Below the pieces are notes generated by a model, which saw nothing but the letters and a program-made list of their open reading frames with translations, did no database searches and was not told where the DNA came from. The translations under genes were made by a program, and so were the position numbers. DNA of 64,000 nucleotides from Linepithema humile (taxonomy: Eukaryota > Arthropoda > Insecta > Hymenoptera > Formicidae): assembly GCF_040581485.1 (NCBI RefSeq), contig NC_090131.1:25432532-25496531 (forward strand). The letters are read 5' to 3'. Of this stretch, positions 1 through 14,200 are shown in pieces (positions within the stretch are counted from its first letter, which is position 1; each line of letters starts with the position of its first letter).

Positions 1-3000
1 CAGTGGCGACAAAGATAAAAAGAAGTCACGCGTAAAAACGCGAATATACGAGAACGCGAGGAAACGGCGTCAATGGCCGCACGAAAAAACTACCTCGACA
101 CGACTAAAATTTTTTCGTTCGCTTTTACGTTTCGAGAAGCAAGTGCCTTTGACCCTTATCCGGGCGTTACCGGATATGAGTGTTTCTATCTGCATATAAA
201 GCAAGAGGATGTACATATTTCTTCTCTTGGCAAATGCAATTACAAAAAATCAAATACCGATCCCCAACTTTTTATTAAATAATAATTTCAATAGAACTCG
301 CTGTTTTCTTTGGAAATATTTAAAACAATATCCATTTACGTCGCAAAAGGAAATTTCATCAATAATATTGAAAAGCGATAAAGTCTACGGCAACAGAATT
401 ATCGTGCATGCAAAGTTAATAAAAATATCTATTGTCTTCAATGATACAAATACTTTTATGCAGAACAGATTAAAACAGATTAAAAATCAATGCTATTCAT
501 GTGCAATTAAAGTTTGCGGAAAAATGCAGCGAAATATTCTACCGTATCTGGAGAAATGCATCGGTATCCTAATCCGACAAATCGCAACAACGGAAATCGC
601 TACACGCGCGTGACATGAAGGCGTCTCGTTCAAGCGCATCGTATAAAAACGTAAATATTTACGATGAAAATATTTGAATGCGCGCGATCGAATGAACTGT
701 AATAACAACTCGCTAGCTGTTTCGATGCAACAACGAATCAGCCGGGTTTGACATGAGTTTGATAGCATGTCAAACTCGCTCGCGTCCGCCGCAAGGATAC
801 CCATTCACCGTGAAATCGCGCGCGCGCGAGAGAGAAAGAGAACACAGATGCACGGGACGAGCGCGAATTTTTGCACGCCAAACAAAAGTGATCCGCATAA
901 GCCCGAGCTGTCGTTGCAAAATCGCGGCTTCCGGCTCGCCCGGAGCGGTGCGCGCTTTCCGCGTATTTCCGCGATGACGGGCACGCAAATTTGTTCGGAC
1001 AATTCGGCCGCCCGGTTATCCGTTATTCGTTGCCGCACACGCGGATATATCCGCTACGGGCGGATATTAAATTCCCTCCCTTCCTTCTACCCATCCTCCC
1101 GCTCGCTGTCTCCGCTATACTGAGAGCATGTATCCCCGGTTAATACGGGCACTTTGCCCTACGATTAAATTCAAATAAACTCCGACCGCCGTCACACACG
1201 GCGAGCTCTGCTCGCGCGCAAATAACGGATATTTAATATTTATATAATGCCGACTAATACCGCGATGATAACTGGTTATGTACGCGGTTTTATACAAAGC
1301 ACGAGGCGTGAACGCACGCTAATGAGGTTTACATTAAAGTACGAACGAAACCTGCCCGATGTCGCGTCGCATTTGTTTGGATTCGTCGGAAAAAAATAGC
1401 ACAAAATTTTTTATCGGTTTAAAGAAGTCTCTGACGTTTCGCCTGCGATCACAATCATCAATTTTACAAGCCTTAAAAGAATTCTTATAAAATTCATATT
1501 ACTTATATTTCGCAAAAATATATTAATAAGATGTGAAAAGCACGTTATCAAAACAATTTGCATAGCAAGTGTTTCCGGATGCGAGAAGGAAATTGCAGTG
1601 GACAAAAATCTCTGTGATTTCTAACGCACATTACAGAGAATTATCTGTACAATGCGAAATTTGTAAGAAAATAATACGGCCTTCTTGATTCTATGATGAA
1701 TGTCATGAACGCGGATTGTCTTATCACCATTATTATCCTGCATGGAATTTTACACGCTTTCGAATTTCTCTGAGTGATGTTCGTGCATTACGAAACGTAT
1801 ACGTGGCTACGCATTCGTGACAGGTGCACTGGCGGGAACGAGTTTCTTGCTTGAACCTTCATTTCCGCGGTGCTCTCGACAATTGGCACGGGTATTTGCA
1901 AACGGTACAGCGCGAGCCGAGCGATAATTCTCTCGCGTCGATGTAATTGGACTATGTATCTCCGGCTATCACAATTACGGCACGACGGATTTAAGCCTAT
2001 CAGGTAACTCGTTACGCACCGGCCGGCCGATTTGTCATTAATTTCCTGTCGGACAAGTGGCCGCGTGTACACGATACAGGGGCGGGAAATCGGATCCAGT
2101 AGTACAACATCGCGCAACCGAGCTGGCTGCGCATCGCGAGAACTCTAACGATTCGATGATCACTCACGACGACGGGGAATGTCCTATAGCTAGTCACCTG
2201 GTGATGTTTCTCAAAACAACATCGACGTTCTCTGTCTGTTTATCGATAAATTTACGATGGTTGTAATTCTGATGCCGCTGTTGTCTGCCGTAATTTGATC
2301 AGTAAACACACCCCGCAGGCGTAGCCAAAATCATAACATATTGCCTGATTACTGTAGCATCCAATCCAAACAGAGCAATAAATAACCCATTAATTAGTTT
2401 GCTCTCTAAATTTACTGTATTAATGAGGATTCAGTAGAAAAATGAAAGATTTGAAAGATCAATTACAAATTTTCGATTTCATCGTTTCTTATTTTCATAT
2501 TTCTATTTTTTCTATCCTTTTCTCTAATTTATTTTCAAAGAATTATTTCTTCAGATTTTGCTTATGAGCGTCTCTCAATGATATATTCAACAAATACGCA
2601 ATAAAAAAAGTGTTGAAAAATGACTGAATCCTGAGCGCGTTAGGATGATCGAAAGATTATGCGAATTCGGAAATGTGGGTAAATGGAAATTATATTCCGG
2701 AAGAAGGCCACGACATTTGTTTCAGCCATATTCCATATCACGGCCGAGGTCCCAAGATAATCCTGATTTACGACGTGGGTCGTCCTATATAGCGCAGATA
2801 GCATAGCCAACTAGATTCTACCATCTGGGCTGTCGTAGTAAGCTTACACAGGCGAATGGTCAAATACAAATCCGTCCATGTCGTTTATCAATAAACTGTG
2901 CAGCTGAAAATGTGTGCATGTGTGTGCTTCACTAAAAAAAAAAAAAAGCGTCGAAAAATCGGAGAGCGAGCTAAAAGCCGCCCGGTTAAATTCGAATAAA

Positions 3001-5625
3001 AAACGATTTTAATGCCATTTAGTTGAACACAAAAAAAAGAACGCAGAAAACTGCAACCTTTCTTTTTCGACACGTAAATTATTTGCAATATAAATTCGAT
3101 ACAAGTTTGTGGTATGCTTACTGTTCCGAATACCGAATATAACTTACGAACAAAACCTATCATAGAAACTTGAGAACTGTAGACTGAAAGTGCAAAGACG
3201 ATCGAAGTTTCGACATTTTTCATACACATATATTCTCACTTCGTGTACTTTTCGTCTTTTCTTTTTAATACAAAACTGAATTTTCCACTTATTCTCAATA
3301 CAAATTATTTTTTTAGCTGTGATGCCATGTAAATTTTAAATTTCTTTAAAATCTATTTTTTTTTTAATAATCAAACAAGTTCACTTCTTGAGGTTGCACG
3401 AGTTAATAAGCAAGTTATTTAAAAATCTGATTTCAGAAAGCCGTTTAATTAAATATTAATATTATGACTATTGGCTTTACATAAATTATTTCGGCATTAA
3501 TAAAATATGCAAGAAAAAATTTGTTATCTTAGAGCTTCACTCAGTGATCTAGCGTTGTTTTACATTTCACGGCTTCAATTGATAGAATCACGGCGGAAGC
3601 GCTATTTTATGGTTCGCCAATTGATGCAACTGCAACGAGCGGAAGGTCGGAGAGATGCTGCGATGTGGTCGCGCAAAGATGTTCGTGTAGTATATAGCAC
3701 GACAGCTGCATGCTCGGAGGTGTATTAGCGACGGTCAATTAGGATGCAGCTAATTCGGCGCGCGGCGAGTAAACGCGCGCGTCGGATCGGTGCATATGCG
3801 AAGGCGGATCTGCGTTTCGTGTTCCCATGACTCGCATCCCGATTTCACACGTGTCCCGGCGATCGTGGTTGCACGCAAACACGACTCTCAGCGAAGAACG
3901 ACGGCCATAATCGCGCTTTCTGTATTTTGCCCCGGTCGACTTGTATGCCACGTAACTCTCATTGTCAGTGTGCTGTCTCACTTCTTTCGTTCTATATTAT
4001 ATACGCTACATCAACGTAACGACACGTGTTCGTTCTTGATGAGTAAGCCATCAGCAATGCAAATGTAAATGTTCGTCCGCTTACACAGTAAACTTTATTT
4101 CTCTTGGAACAAGATTTAAAAAAAAATGTAGCGCAAATACGCAACATATGTAATTCTAAGTATCTAAAAAAATTATGCATAATTTTGATATTTGTTATTT
4201 TATTTATTGATAATTCTGATTTCAAATATTTTTATTGTAATGATTTATGCTTGTCAATTTGTTATTGACAAGTGCACACTTATTTTCCGCAAGTGTTTGT
4301 CACACTTTGAGAGTAAACAAATGAGAGAAAGAAGGGAAAGTAATGTATGTAAAATAGTACGGATACAAATTTGCGTGTCAAATGCAGTATGTATTCTGCG
4401 TAATTTAAAAGAAGAATGTACACTGAACAATAGGGACATATTTCAAAGAAATAACGTGAAAGTAAGGAAAGTTCTTCTTTTGTCTCGTTAAAATAGACAC
4501 TCGTCTCATAATGCAATATTAATTACTGGCAAACAAATAAAATCAATAATCGTATAATAAATTAGTAAAGTCGTGTAATTAAAATAATAAAAAATATATA
4601 TTATAAAATTAATTAATATAAATAATAGAAATTTTCTCTTTTTAAATTTTCAAAGTAATATGCTTCAGTCGCCCCGATTGTAATTTCAAAAATTAATTAA
4701 AAAATTCGAGAAGTCGGTTAATTTATTGCAGAATATCTCCGAGAGAGATAATTTTAATCATATGACCGCAAATTGTGATACTAGTGCTTACCAGACATTA
4801 GCGTTTTCAAATTAATCGCAACGTGTTGCGAACGAACGTGTTTAGTGAATAGACCAATCAGAGATTCGTTTCTGCACTGCTTTGCCGATCCTTGGCTAGT
4901 CTCGTTAGCCAATTAAACTTCATAATTATAGCCTTCGTTCGTCCGCGGGAGAGTCTCCCAACGCATGACTCAGAACGGATGTTGCTAACTCTCTTACGTT
5001 TCACCCACACAGACGTGAAAACGCATTGTTAATTAACATGGTCGAATCACATCTATCGATTTTGCGCCGACGGCGCGGACTCGCTCGTGGATCAATCATA
5101 GAGATATAAAACAAAGGTCGATGGATTTTCAATAGAGCTACGAATATTCAATTTTGCAGAATATTCTACGTTTCGCCGCTTTCGAAATCCATTTTCGTCA
5201 AAAATGGAACACAAATTTCACGCTATCTATATCTCCATCGACAAGCCGGCGCAGCGCGGTGCTGCCGTTTCCTACGTGAAAGCAAAATTTGCATCAGTGA
5301 TGACAATGTTCGTCGTGCCGAATCTGTCGTTCTTTTTTCACTAGAATAACTTTATTCGCATTTGATAGAGCTGATGCGATCCAAAGCAGCTTATCGCGTT
5401 AACGGCATTTGCAAGGCTTAGTGAGGAATTGGCTTCGCGAATCGGATATCTCGTCGTACGTATCGGACGGTCGCTCTGTGCGCTGTGGCGATTTTGCCGC
5501 ATTTAACGGATTAATGTGCATCGAAGCGCAATTGTGAGACGTATGAGCGTAAAATGGACTTATTTGTATCAAGACCTCACGCGATACGGATTTTTTGCTT
5601 ATTTTGCAATAAACTACACTAATGA
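1..5625. other. Non-coding stretch, probably intronic
   Basis: I see no exon here that combines a recognisable protein sequence with matching splice sites. Open frames are short and occur on both strands at once, as expected by chance. The sequence alternates CpG-rich blocks (around 600-1,300 and 3,600-3,950) with AT-rich blocks (2,400-2,600, 4,500-4,720). There is a 14-15 base A run near 2,935. Because a minus-strand first coding exon lies at 46.6-46.8 kb and its continuation must be further left, this stretch may be part of that gene's first intron; that is inference. Confidence 0.55.
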
Positions 5626-5958
5626 CATAATAATAAACGCGACAAAATAATACCAATGAGCATCATATAACATAATATTGTAAAAACAATTCCTTATCTA
5701 CATCACCATTTATTTTTCAGTATGCATTTTGCAAGAAAAAAATTATAAGCGTTTCAAATATCGATCGCGCGAATTTTTTTCTTGCAAAATGCATACTGAA
5801 AAATAAATGATGATGTAGATAAGGAATTGTTTTTACAATATTATGTTATATGATGCTCATTAGTATTATTTTGTCGCGTTTATTATTATGTTAAAAAATG
5901 TTAAAAAATGTTTAAAAAAATTCGCGCGATCGATATTTGAAACGCTTATAATTTTTTT
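5626..5958. repeat. Large nested inverted repeat (hairpin MITE-like)
   Basis: Two nearly perfect arms of about 119 bp, 5626-5744 and 5772-5890, are reverse complements around a 27-bp spacer containing GATCGCGCG. A second inversion overlaps the first: about 42 bp at 5738-5779, covering the spacer and the edge of an arm, reappears inverted at about 5916-5958. A single strand could therefore fold two ways. No open frame is involved. The pattern fits a non-autonomous hairpin transposon or an inverted duplication at a repair event. I did not find a clear target duplication, so the family is unassigned. Confidence 0.85.
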
Positions 5959-8053
5959 ATCCTTAAAAATTTTTTGTTAAGAGATACTGTTTAGCCCGAA
6001 AATTATACTGGGCCAAATTTCTCGGTAATGTTTCGAAAGAAGTAATAAAAGTATAATCGATCAAAGTCGGGAGCGGTCATTCACCTTGTCTGCGCTATAG
6101 CCAGCTGGCGCATTTACCTAGTGTTGAATTGGCTCTGCCAATAATCGCTCACCTTCCTTTTCGGGCGTATGTAATTTCACCCCTGAGTGGATCCGTACAC
6201 ATAAAGGACTCGCGTAAGAGCTGCCATTGAACAGACTTTACGGTTACGAGAGTCCTTCTGAAACGGCACGCATTTTCGTCGTAATGCGGAGTCGTGAAAA
6301 TTGCTCGCTCGGTCGAAACACAGCCGAGCCGTAATTGCACTCGTGCAAGATACTCCGCACCGTCGTGCCGACACTTAGAATTGCTTGAACAACGGCGCGC
6401 GTGTCTAAACGATCGCTTGTGTGCCCGTCATATCACCAGTCTTATCGCTGCATTCGCCGCAACGAAGTAACGTTATGTACTCACGAACAAATTCCAGTCT
6501 TTTGTGCAACACGCAGTGGAATTTACACGAGGATTTCGCATATCACAAAGCAAACGCGAAAGTTTTTACGGACAATTGTGGAAACAGAGCATTAACCTTT
6601 TCACCACGGTATAACGATCCTGTGTGCACGAGTTAATCGACCTCGCTAAAAAAGCTGGCGATATTCTATTAATATCCTCCGGGTAGCGAAAGAATTAAAT
6701 GTTAGAAGATTAACAAGTTTCCATTATAATCGTTAAATTATGCATTGATAAATTATCGTTCAAATACACTTTACAAACTTCGTCTGAAGCTCACTTCAAG
6801 CCCGTTACTTTAACAACCATTTTTGCAAATAAAGTCTACGAAGTTTAAATTAAAAAAATTTTTTCCAAACTATGCTAAAAACTCTGAAAAGTCTAACGAA
6901 ATTTTATCAACAAGATAAAAATGATAAAAATCTCGAGAAACGTTCGCATATATTTTGCAATAGGATGATTACGTTTATCAGAGAAGATTCAATTAGCGTA
7001 ATGTGGATATCTAAAGCATAATATTGCAGTAAACCAGCACACCGCATATTCGGCCGGCTTTCATTGAAGATTTCCATCCCATTTAATTTTGACATTCATC
7101 GCCTTTCACCGGATAGAATTGCACCCTCGCGGGTATCCGTATGCATAAAGGCATGCAAGCTCAATGCGCATCATTTACGGCCGCCTGTTAAGAGAGTCCC
7201 TTTCATGCGGTAACTGTTCGTTCTACAAATTCAGGGAGATACAGCGTACTGACACGCCACATATTTGTAAGATTGACTGGCACTGAAAAACAGATATTGC
7301 ATTGTCAAAACGATGCACGGATGACGGCCTTTTGTATACCTGAAAGCATTATGTTTACGATTTCCGGCACTACTATCTCGCGTGTGATGGGAATTTCTAT
7401 GAAAACGTATGTCGGTTTATTATCTTTTGTTGACGCAGAAATATAATCTCTGAATTTGCAGAAGATTTCCTCGACAATCTCATATGTGTGTTCGGCATAA
7501 TCTTGACTAATGTTAAAAATTACGCGCAAATTTCTTTCGAAAAGTAAATTTATGCCACACTTCGAATGCACGGAAATAGAAGGCGGGGAAAAGAAAGATA
7601 GTTCAAGTTCGTCATGTCGACGTTAATCATCTCGGGGTTAATTGCCGTGAATAGGCGTTAAGTGGTCCTTTCTTAGATTACCGGCAGCGAAACCTGCTCT
7701 CTAGTTATCATTTCTGTCTCCTTTCGTATGATGCATCGCTTGCCTGACTTTTTGTCCGTATAATGACTGACATTAATATATCTCCTAAATTTTTAAACTC
7801 TAAATATAAAAATATATTAACTGTATTTAATAAGTGATTATAAAACTATTAGCTGAATATAAAAATATATTAACTGAATTATCTGCACACAAATCATTCA
7901 AAAATTAACATAAATATGTATATTATCAATAATTTAATATTGTACTACTGCAAAATATAAATGAAAATTTCCAATATTCATAAAAAAATAAAGTATTTAC
8001 GCAGTATAAACGATTTAAAGCTTAATCTCTTCTTTTCTTTAAAAAAAATTTTT
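5959..8053. other. Non-coding stretch
   Basis: No gene recognised. A 21-bp AT-rich segment (AATATAAAAATATATTAACTG) occurs twice about 54 bp apart near 7803 and 7857. A minus-strand open frame at 7305-7568 is described separately. The rest is mixed-composition sequence without splice-supported coding signal. Confidence 0.5.
7305..7568 (-). CDS. Orphan open frame, doubtful
   Basis: A minus-strand frame of about 87 codons with no ATG near its start and a stop at its left edge. The translation has a fairly balanced composition with the stretch YVFIEIPITREIVVPEI, unlike the R/S-rich shadows elsewhere. I recognise no family. There is no clear acceptor or donor around it. It could be a chance frame, a decayed exon or a transposon fragment. 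Nothing in the neighbourhood supports a function. Confidence 0.12.
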   Translation of the reverse strand, partial: HSKCGINLLFERNLRVIFNISQDYAEHTYEIVEEIFCKFRDYISASTKDNKPTYVFIEIPITREIVVPEIVNIMLSGIQKAVIRASF

Positions 8054-8101
8054 TTCCATTGATAATATCGAGATAAAGCAATCTCGATATTATCAATGGA
8101 A
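8054..8101. repeat. Perfect 20-bp stem-loop
   Basis: The 20 bp at 8054-8073 are the exact reverse complement of 8082-8101, with an 8-base loop. The stem reads TTCCATTGATAATATCGAGA. It follows a run of A and T and is followed by ordinary sequence. The stem is shorter than a typical animal pre-microRNA (about 22 bp duplex plus lower stem), so a microRNA is not supported. A tiny hairpin transposon remnant or a chance-expanded palindrome are alternatives. Confidence 0.85.
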
Positions 8102-11046
8102 TACATCCAGCTATCTCTCTACAAATACTTAGCACCTATCATCGAGTGCGTAAGAATTCCTCAATCAAGGTTTATCGTACGAGAGTCAATGCTCAGAGAC
8201 GCGATTGTACAACAGTGAACAATTCTATCAACGTCCAAAGCAAGGTCAACCGATAGCTTTGATAATTATTATTAACAAGTACATTAATCTTTTCGCCAGT
8301 ACGGTGAACAACGGCTGCATTCGCGATAAAATGGGATTCCATCTTGAGAAATTACTTTATGGCTATTGTTTCGAGCCGTCTCCGCTCTTATCTGTGTTAA
8401 CTTTTTATCTTCGGTCGGAGTTTTTCGCGAAAACTTTTCTTCATGGCCGTATGATCCGCTTCATATTTTCGCCAGTTCCTCTGAGAGAAATTGCGATAAA
8501 ACCTCTTTTAAGTCATTCTGCTATCTGATTGCTTTTATATCTTCAACAATCCTTCATTTAGAGTGACGCGAAAGCGCCATTTTCAATTTTACTGTCAAGA
8601 TTATTGAATAAATTTCAAATCAATTTTTCCTTAGACAAAATTTCGAAACAAATTGTTATTCGTTGTGAAAGAATTTTCAATATTTATCTTGACAGTTAAG
8701 CTTTAAATTAAACTTCACAACTGTTTCCGCTGTTAAATTAATATCTCAATTTTTACGTGATTTATTTATATGTTACATGATTTTATTCATAATATATGCT
8801 AAATCGAGTCTCGATCCATATTTTTTGTACTTTCTCGGTCTTTTCTCAGGTAAACGCTCTTTTTCTCTGCAAGCCCGATGGTCCGGCATTGCGAGGAAAA
8901 GAGAATCACGGCTTGGCTGAATCGCCAGACCGAGTCCGAGGGGAAGGAAATTTCGTTTCGGCGGGCACACCTCCGCCATTTTCATTCCTTTATCGTCGAG
9001 AGGATATAGTGAGAAGAGAGAAACGCCGAACGCTCAAATATTTATTTCCCCTCGGCTTGATGCGCCAACTCACCCGCAACCGAGAAATCGCACTCTGTCT
9101 AACGTAAAAAACATCGGTGAGATTTTTTTGCATGCTTTATTCTTATTTTCATGACGCAGCGCTCTCGCGAGATAGTGGGGATTGCATATTTCTCTTTTTT
9201 TCCCTCTCTTCCCTCTTCTCTCTTCTCCCTTTTATTCGCCCCGTCGAATCGAAATCCATGAGAACACGGAACAGTTGCATCGCTGACGTAACTAGAGAGT
9301 TTACGCACGGGGAGGGAAATATTGATTGAACGAGAAAAATAGACCATCTGATTGATGGTCTGCTTCTGTCCAAACATAACTTTCTCGGTTTCTCGGAGAT
9401 TTCGGAGATTAGGATTGAATAGTTTGGAGTTAACAGCTTCTAAAGTGTGCTAAGTTGTTTGCAGAAGAGTCCGAGATTTCTAGTTTGTCTTCAATTAAAG
9501 ACTTGATTATATTTCCTTGAAATTTTTCGCGCATTAAGAAGTTGAATCACAGCTGAGAAATTCTACGAAATCTCTGAATTCTACTCGAATAAAGGCGCTA
9601 CATAAATACAAACGCGGTGAGAGAAAAATTAAAAATCAAATTATCGTCGACTATCATTGTGCACGAATGCTTATGTCATTATTGCAAATTGATGTTGCAT
9701 GATTATAAATTTACCTTCCGAGGTGAATTTAGATTTCACCGGACGATGATCATATGACGAAATGCATTTCTACTCGAAAGCATCGTAAAATATTCCTGAG
9801 AATTCCTGAATACATCGCTGCGCATTGATATTTGTGAAATTGTGCAGACATCAGTGTTTTCTTATTCTAGAAATAACATGCGCCCTTGCCTACTCTCGCT
9901 ATTTCTCGTTCTTCTCTCTTCCCCGGATCTCCTATTAATTCTCATTTCTGTCCATTGGTGCGCATCAACGAATGCAGAGACTCACTAATGAGACGAATGA
10001 AGTAATAAGAATTCCTCGTCGGTCGCCGGTCTCGGACGAGACATCCAACGCGGACAGCATCATAGTTCGCTATATCGCGCGCAACAAAAAGTGCATCCCC
10101 GCGACTGCGATCGCAATTCCAATTACTCGTCCCTTCTTTCGCGCTTCGCAATAAAAAATTCAGTGATAAATAATCCTGTCATATTCCATCTTATAAACCG
10201 ACGGGGGTCAGCGATGAAAATTCTGGCTGGAAGGTCAGTCTATTTGTCCCTAATTTATTTTTCATTATGACATTTATTGGCATCATTACTATTTCAACGC
10301 GCATGTCAACACACACCACACCACATTACCGATCACGCATGATCGGCTATTTAATTGGTGACCATTTCGCCCGTTTATTTAATGATGTAGGTGCGCACTG
10401 CATGTGTTTCGCGGATTATTGCGAATTTGATTGCCGATTAGAACACATTCCGACCAATATTGATATTTCATCTCATGCATATCTAAAATTGATTACGACG
10501 AATATTACAATGAGAGAACGGATGATTCGTGTTTATTCCGTTAACAAGCTCCGCTCGCACCCAAGGCTCATGTTGTTATCCATTACGGAACGGCTTTTGC
10601 ATAATGTAAATGCGGTAATCCCGACCGCAAAACTGCGCTCACGCAGGCACGATGGATTCATATCCGGTTTGACGGGTAAACGTGCCGCAGTCGATGATAC
10701 GAGAATGGATCATTCGTCCGCGAGCGCAGCGCGGGCTCATCGCGGTTCATTGTGATTCCCGATTTTCAATTCGTGTATGACGAAACGAGCGCGCTCTTCA
10801 TTGAGCCGCAGGAAAAGCGTGGGTTGTTCCTCATTTACTACTGCTGGCCTTATCTACGGAATATTTTCAGTCGGATAACGTATCTCAATTGCGTCTGTGT
10901 TTGATATTGATGTGTTCCGGTTCTCTAATAGTAAATTTGTGGACGATGCGTATAGTATCGTATTGTGGACTCGCGATAATATTCTTTCATATTTACAATC
11001 ATAGTAATCATTAAAAATTAAAGACAAGCAATTTTGTTTTAAAATT
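8102..11046. other. Non-coding stretch
   Basis: No coding exon recognised. A pyrimidine-rich tract lies at about 9,190-9,240. The longest plus-strand open frame (10,267-10,755) has no recognisable domain and no splice context and is treated as chance. Confidence 0.5.
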
Positions 11047-11292
11047 TACACGAAAAAAACACTTTTGCTGAAAGATTTAAAAGCTGTGCCAGAGATATAG
11101 ATCTGAAAATAAATTTTGTTGAACATTCCAAATTTATCAATAAAACACACGACTTTTTTCATATCGCAGCAAAAAGTTTGACGATTCATACCTTCAAATC
11201 GAGCGCTTTATTGATAAATTTTGAACATCCAAAATTTATGTTCAGATCTGTATCTGTGACATAATTTTCAGCAAAAGAGTTCTTTCCATGTA
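11047..11292. repeat. Degenerate inverted repeat, about 90-bp arms
   Basis: Arms at about 11047-11144 and 11207-11292 are imperfect reverse complements. Matching blocks include CTTTTGCTGAAA with the inverse TTTCAGCAAAAG, AGATCTGAA with TTCAGATCT, and AAATTTATCAATAAA with TTTATTGATAAATTT. Several mismatches and small indels separate the blocks, so this is older than the 5.6-kb repeat. The central 62 bp do not pair. It is probably a decayed hairpin transposon. Confidence 0.75.
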
Positions 11293-14200
11293 GGAATTAA
11301 TTTGTTTGAAATGTAAATCTCTCATAAATCAAAATTCGTTGCAATTTATTAACGACGTCAACGACGCAAAATTGCACGCAATGGAGCACAAACAAACCCA
11401 GCCACACCTATTGACTTTGCCGAGGAGTGAATGCATACGAGCTGAAGGTCAGAGAGCGCAATAAAAGAGCGCAATATCACTGAGAGACACATGTTTCATT
11501 TTCCATGCTTCCGGAGAATAATTGGACGGCGAATATGCGAGCTATGTGTATGTGGCTGGAGGCACGCCCACGCCTCGGGCCGCTGTGTTTTTAATTAAGT
11601 CGTAATTGGAAATTTGATTATATGACGATTAACAGAGCACGAGCGAGCATTCTCGTGACGATGGTACCTTCGACGATAACGACGAATAATTGAAGTGTCG
11701 AGAATGTCGCATTAACGAAGCTCGTATAAACCAAAACGTTAATACGGCAAGAACATGTTAAATATATCTTTGAAACAAATAATATACGTACGATATTTTA
11801 CAATTCCATATCTCATTTTATACATATATTAATACAAAATTGGAAACTTGAGAAAAGTCGCTCGTAACAATTCTGTGTCGGAAAATAATTGTTGAATAAA
11901 TCGCCACCGTTTCCCGCATCGTTCAATATTCCATATATACGCGGATAATCACTTTCTGAAATTTTAATCGAAAACCGCGACCAGATCGCAATGCAAAAAA
12001 GTCAAAAACAAACGCGACAGAATGTGAATAATCAAGAAATTCCAGAAAAAGCGGCGATTCGTTGCGAACGTGAAATTCACTTTGGAATCAATCCCGCATT
12101 GGCAAATTCATACGTCGCTCGTGAGAAAATTCCTGTCGAGAATACCGAGCGTCAAAAGTGCGCGCGCGCGATAGTCGCGCTGAACTTTTCAATTACACGT
12201 TAATTGGAAGCGAGATTACCGGGCGGTTAGTAAATCGCCGTGGCATCCGTGAAGACGGATCGCTGCATCTTCGACGGAATTCCGTTAACGACCGCGAGAT
12301 GAAAACGTAAGCGGGGATGCCGCAGGGGGAAGGAAGTTTCCTTGTTCGGTAACTCACCAGACATCGACGTCGAACGATGGTTTTTCGATAACAGGGACCC
12401 AGCGATCCTTGCCGAGGCGATAGTGTCGATGGCGAACATTTTTATTCCGCACTCATTTGAATCGTCGGACAATCATTTTTGCCCGGAGGGAGGCGGTTTT
12501 ATTATCCGTTACTGTCAACCGCGATTCCGGCAAAAAAAGATATACGATTCCACGTCGAATTAATATTTCTCGTTGCGATAACTTTGGAACTTAAAAAAAA
12601 AAACGAAAAAATCTCTAATTTTTTAATACACCGTAAATTTCACGTAATGGAAAACTATTTGAGAAAACAATTATATTTTCTATTAGAGAAAAATAGTGTT
12701 CATTAATTTTACAGAAAAAATTTACATTAATTGTGATAATTCATGATATTAGACAATATAAAAATTGCATAAAAAATAATATAAAATAATTAGTAAAATT
12801 GTTTCTATTTTTTAAAAGTAAAGATATCACGTTAATCATAATTTATGAAAAAAGTTAGTGCTTCTATATCATTAAATAATCTTAAACTGTGTGTTTGAAT
12901 CGTAAGATTGTTGACCGCTTAAACGCGATTTACTGGGCAAAATAACGGGCTTGGCTGACTCTAACGTTAAATGTGCACCGTTTATTTTGGGTGTTCACCG
13001 CGTCCATTCTTGACCGCCTCTGCATGCCCTCGGGTAAATGCGGAATGCAGCTAAACGCTTCGCAAATTTCAGCGCGAGTATACTCGGACAAAGTTCTAAG
13101 ATCTATACGCAAGTCCTATAATTAATTGACATTCTTGGAAATAGCCGCTTCTGATTGATTTAGCCGGCTATTCGCGTAGAGATTGTATTTAATTTAAACA
13201 ATTTATTTAAATATACGCAGATTAACAAGTTACGTAAAATAGACTCGTCAAAAGTCCTTTCAAGTGTCAAACATAGAAATTAACATTAATAAAACTTTAC
13301 TGCGAATCCTTTATAAATACAGAAAATCAATTTTATATCAATTATCAGATATTCCACAAGTAGACAGGAAGGTTATTTGAAAATATCTGCAGTATTAAAA
13401 TAAAAATTAGATCAAGATTCGACCGACGTCCCCGATCTAAAAAGATATCAATTTCTTTTCCTCTCGATGACGTTCGTTCGTAATTATTCCTCTGTAAGCG
13501 AGTACTCTTCTGAAATAACTGCACGCGTCCTTGCGCTAGAATTCCACAAATAATTAAGGTTCGTGCTGGCGATCAATTTCCGAGGACCTCTACTTCGGAG
13601 ATGGCAGAGATGTCCGCAGCACACGTATATACGTGTCTCCTTCTCTTTCTCCCGAGGGAGGGGGACAAAGTTCGTGATTTTGGGGTGGAACGTGCTATCG
13701 TCCAAGGGAAAGTAATACCCGTATGTGTTTAGGACGCGTAGTAGCGTCTCTACGCCGCCGCGTGCAGGGGCGATGACACACGCCCAATATAAAATGCATG
13801 GGTGTATATATGTGTCGGCACGCTCACGCACGCGCGAGCACATGACGCGGGCAAACGCGCGCGCGTGCGGAGATGCGTGTGCGGAGTGCGTTACACTCTT
13901 CGTGGAAAGCTCCGAGGTCGCCCATAGGGCGCTCGTCACTGCCTCAACGGCGCCTCTGCGGTAATTTGGGGTCCGGATCAGCCGTGCGTATCGATCTGCA
14001 AGAAGTTACCGAGGAAACCTGACCGACACGTGACTCATTCGTTCCTTCCATCCAGGAATAAAAACTTTCACGAGATGAGAAGACCCTCGGAAAGATGCTG
14101 CTACGAATCGGCCGCTATCTCTCACGCGATAAGAAGTGCGATAAATGTGTCGGCAAAAAAAGTACCAGCGAGTGAACTGCATCTTTGAATGTAAATGTCG

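Noticed and set aside
10267..10755. Plus-strand frame of 162 codons
   Set aside because: No recognisable domain, no splice context, no codon pattern distinct from surroundings.
13484..13939. Minus-strand frame of 151 codons
   Set aside because: Overlaps another open frame on the plus strand in a CpG-rich block with low-complexity stretches.
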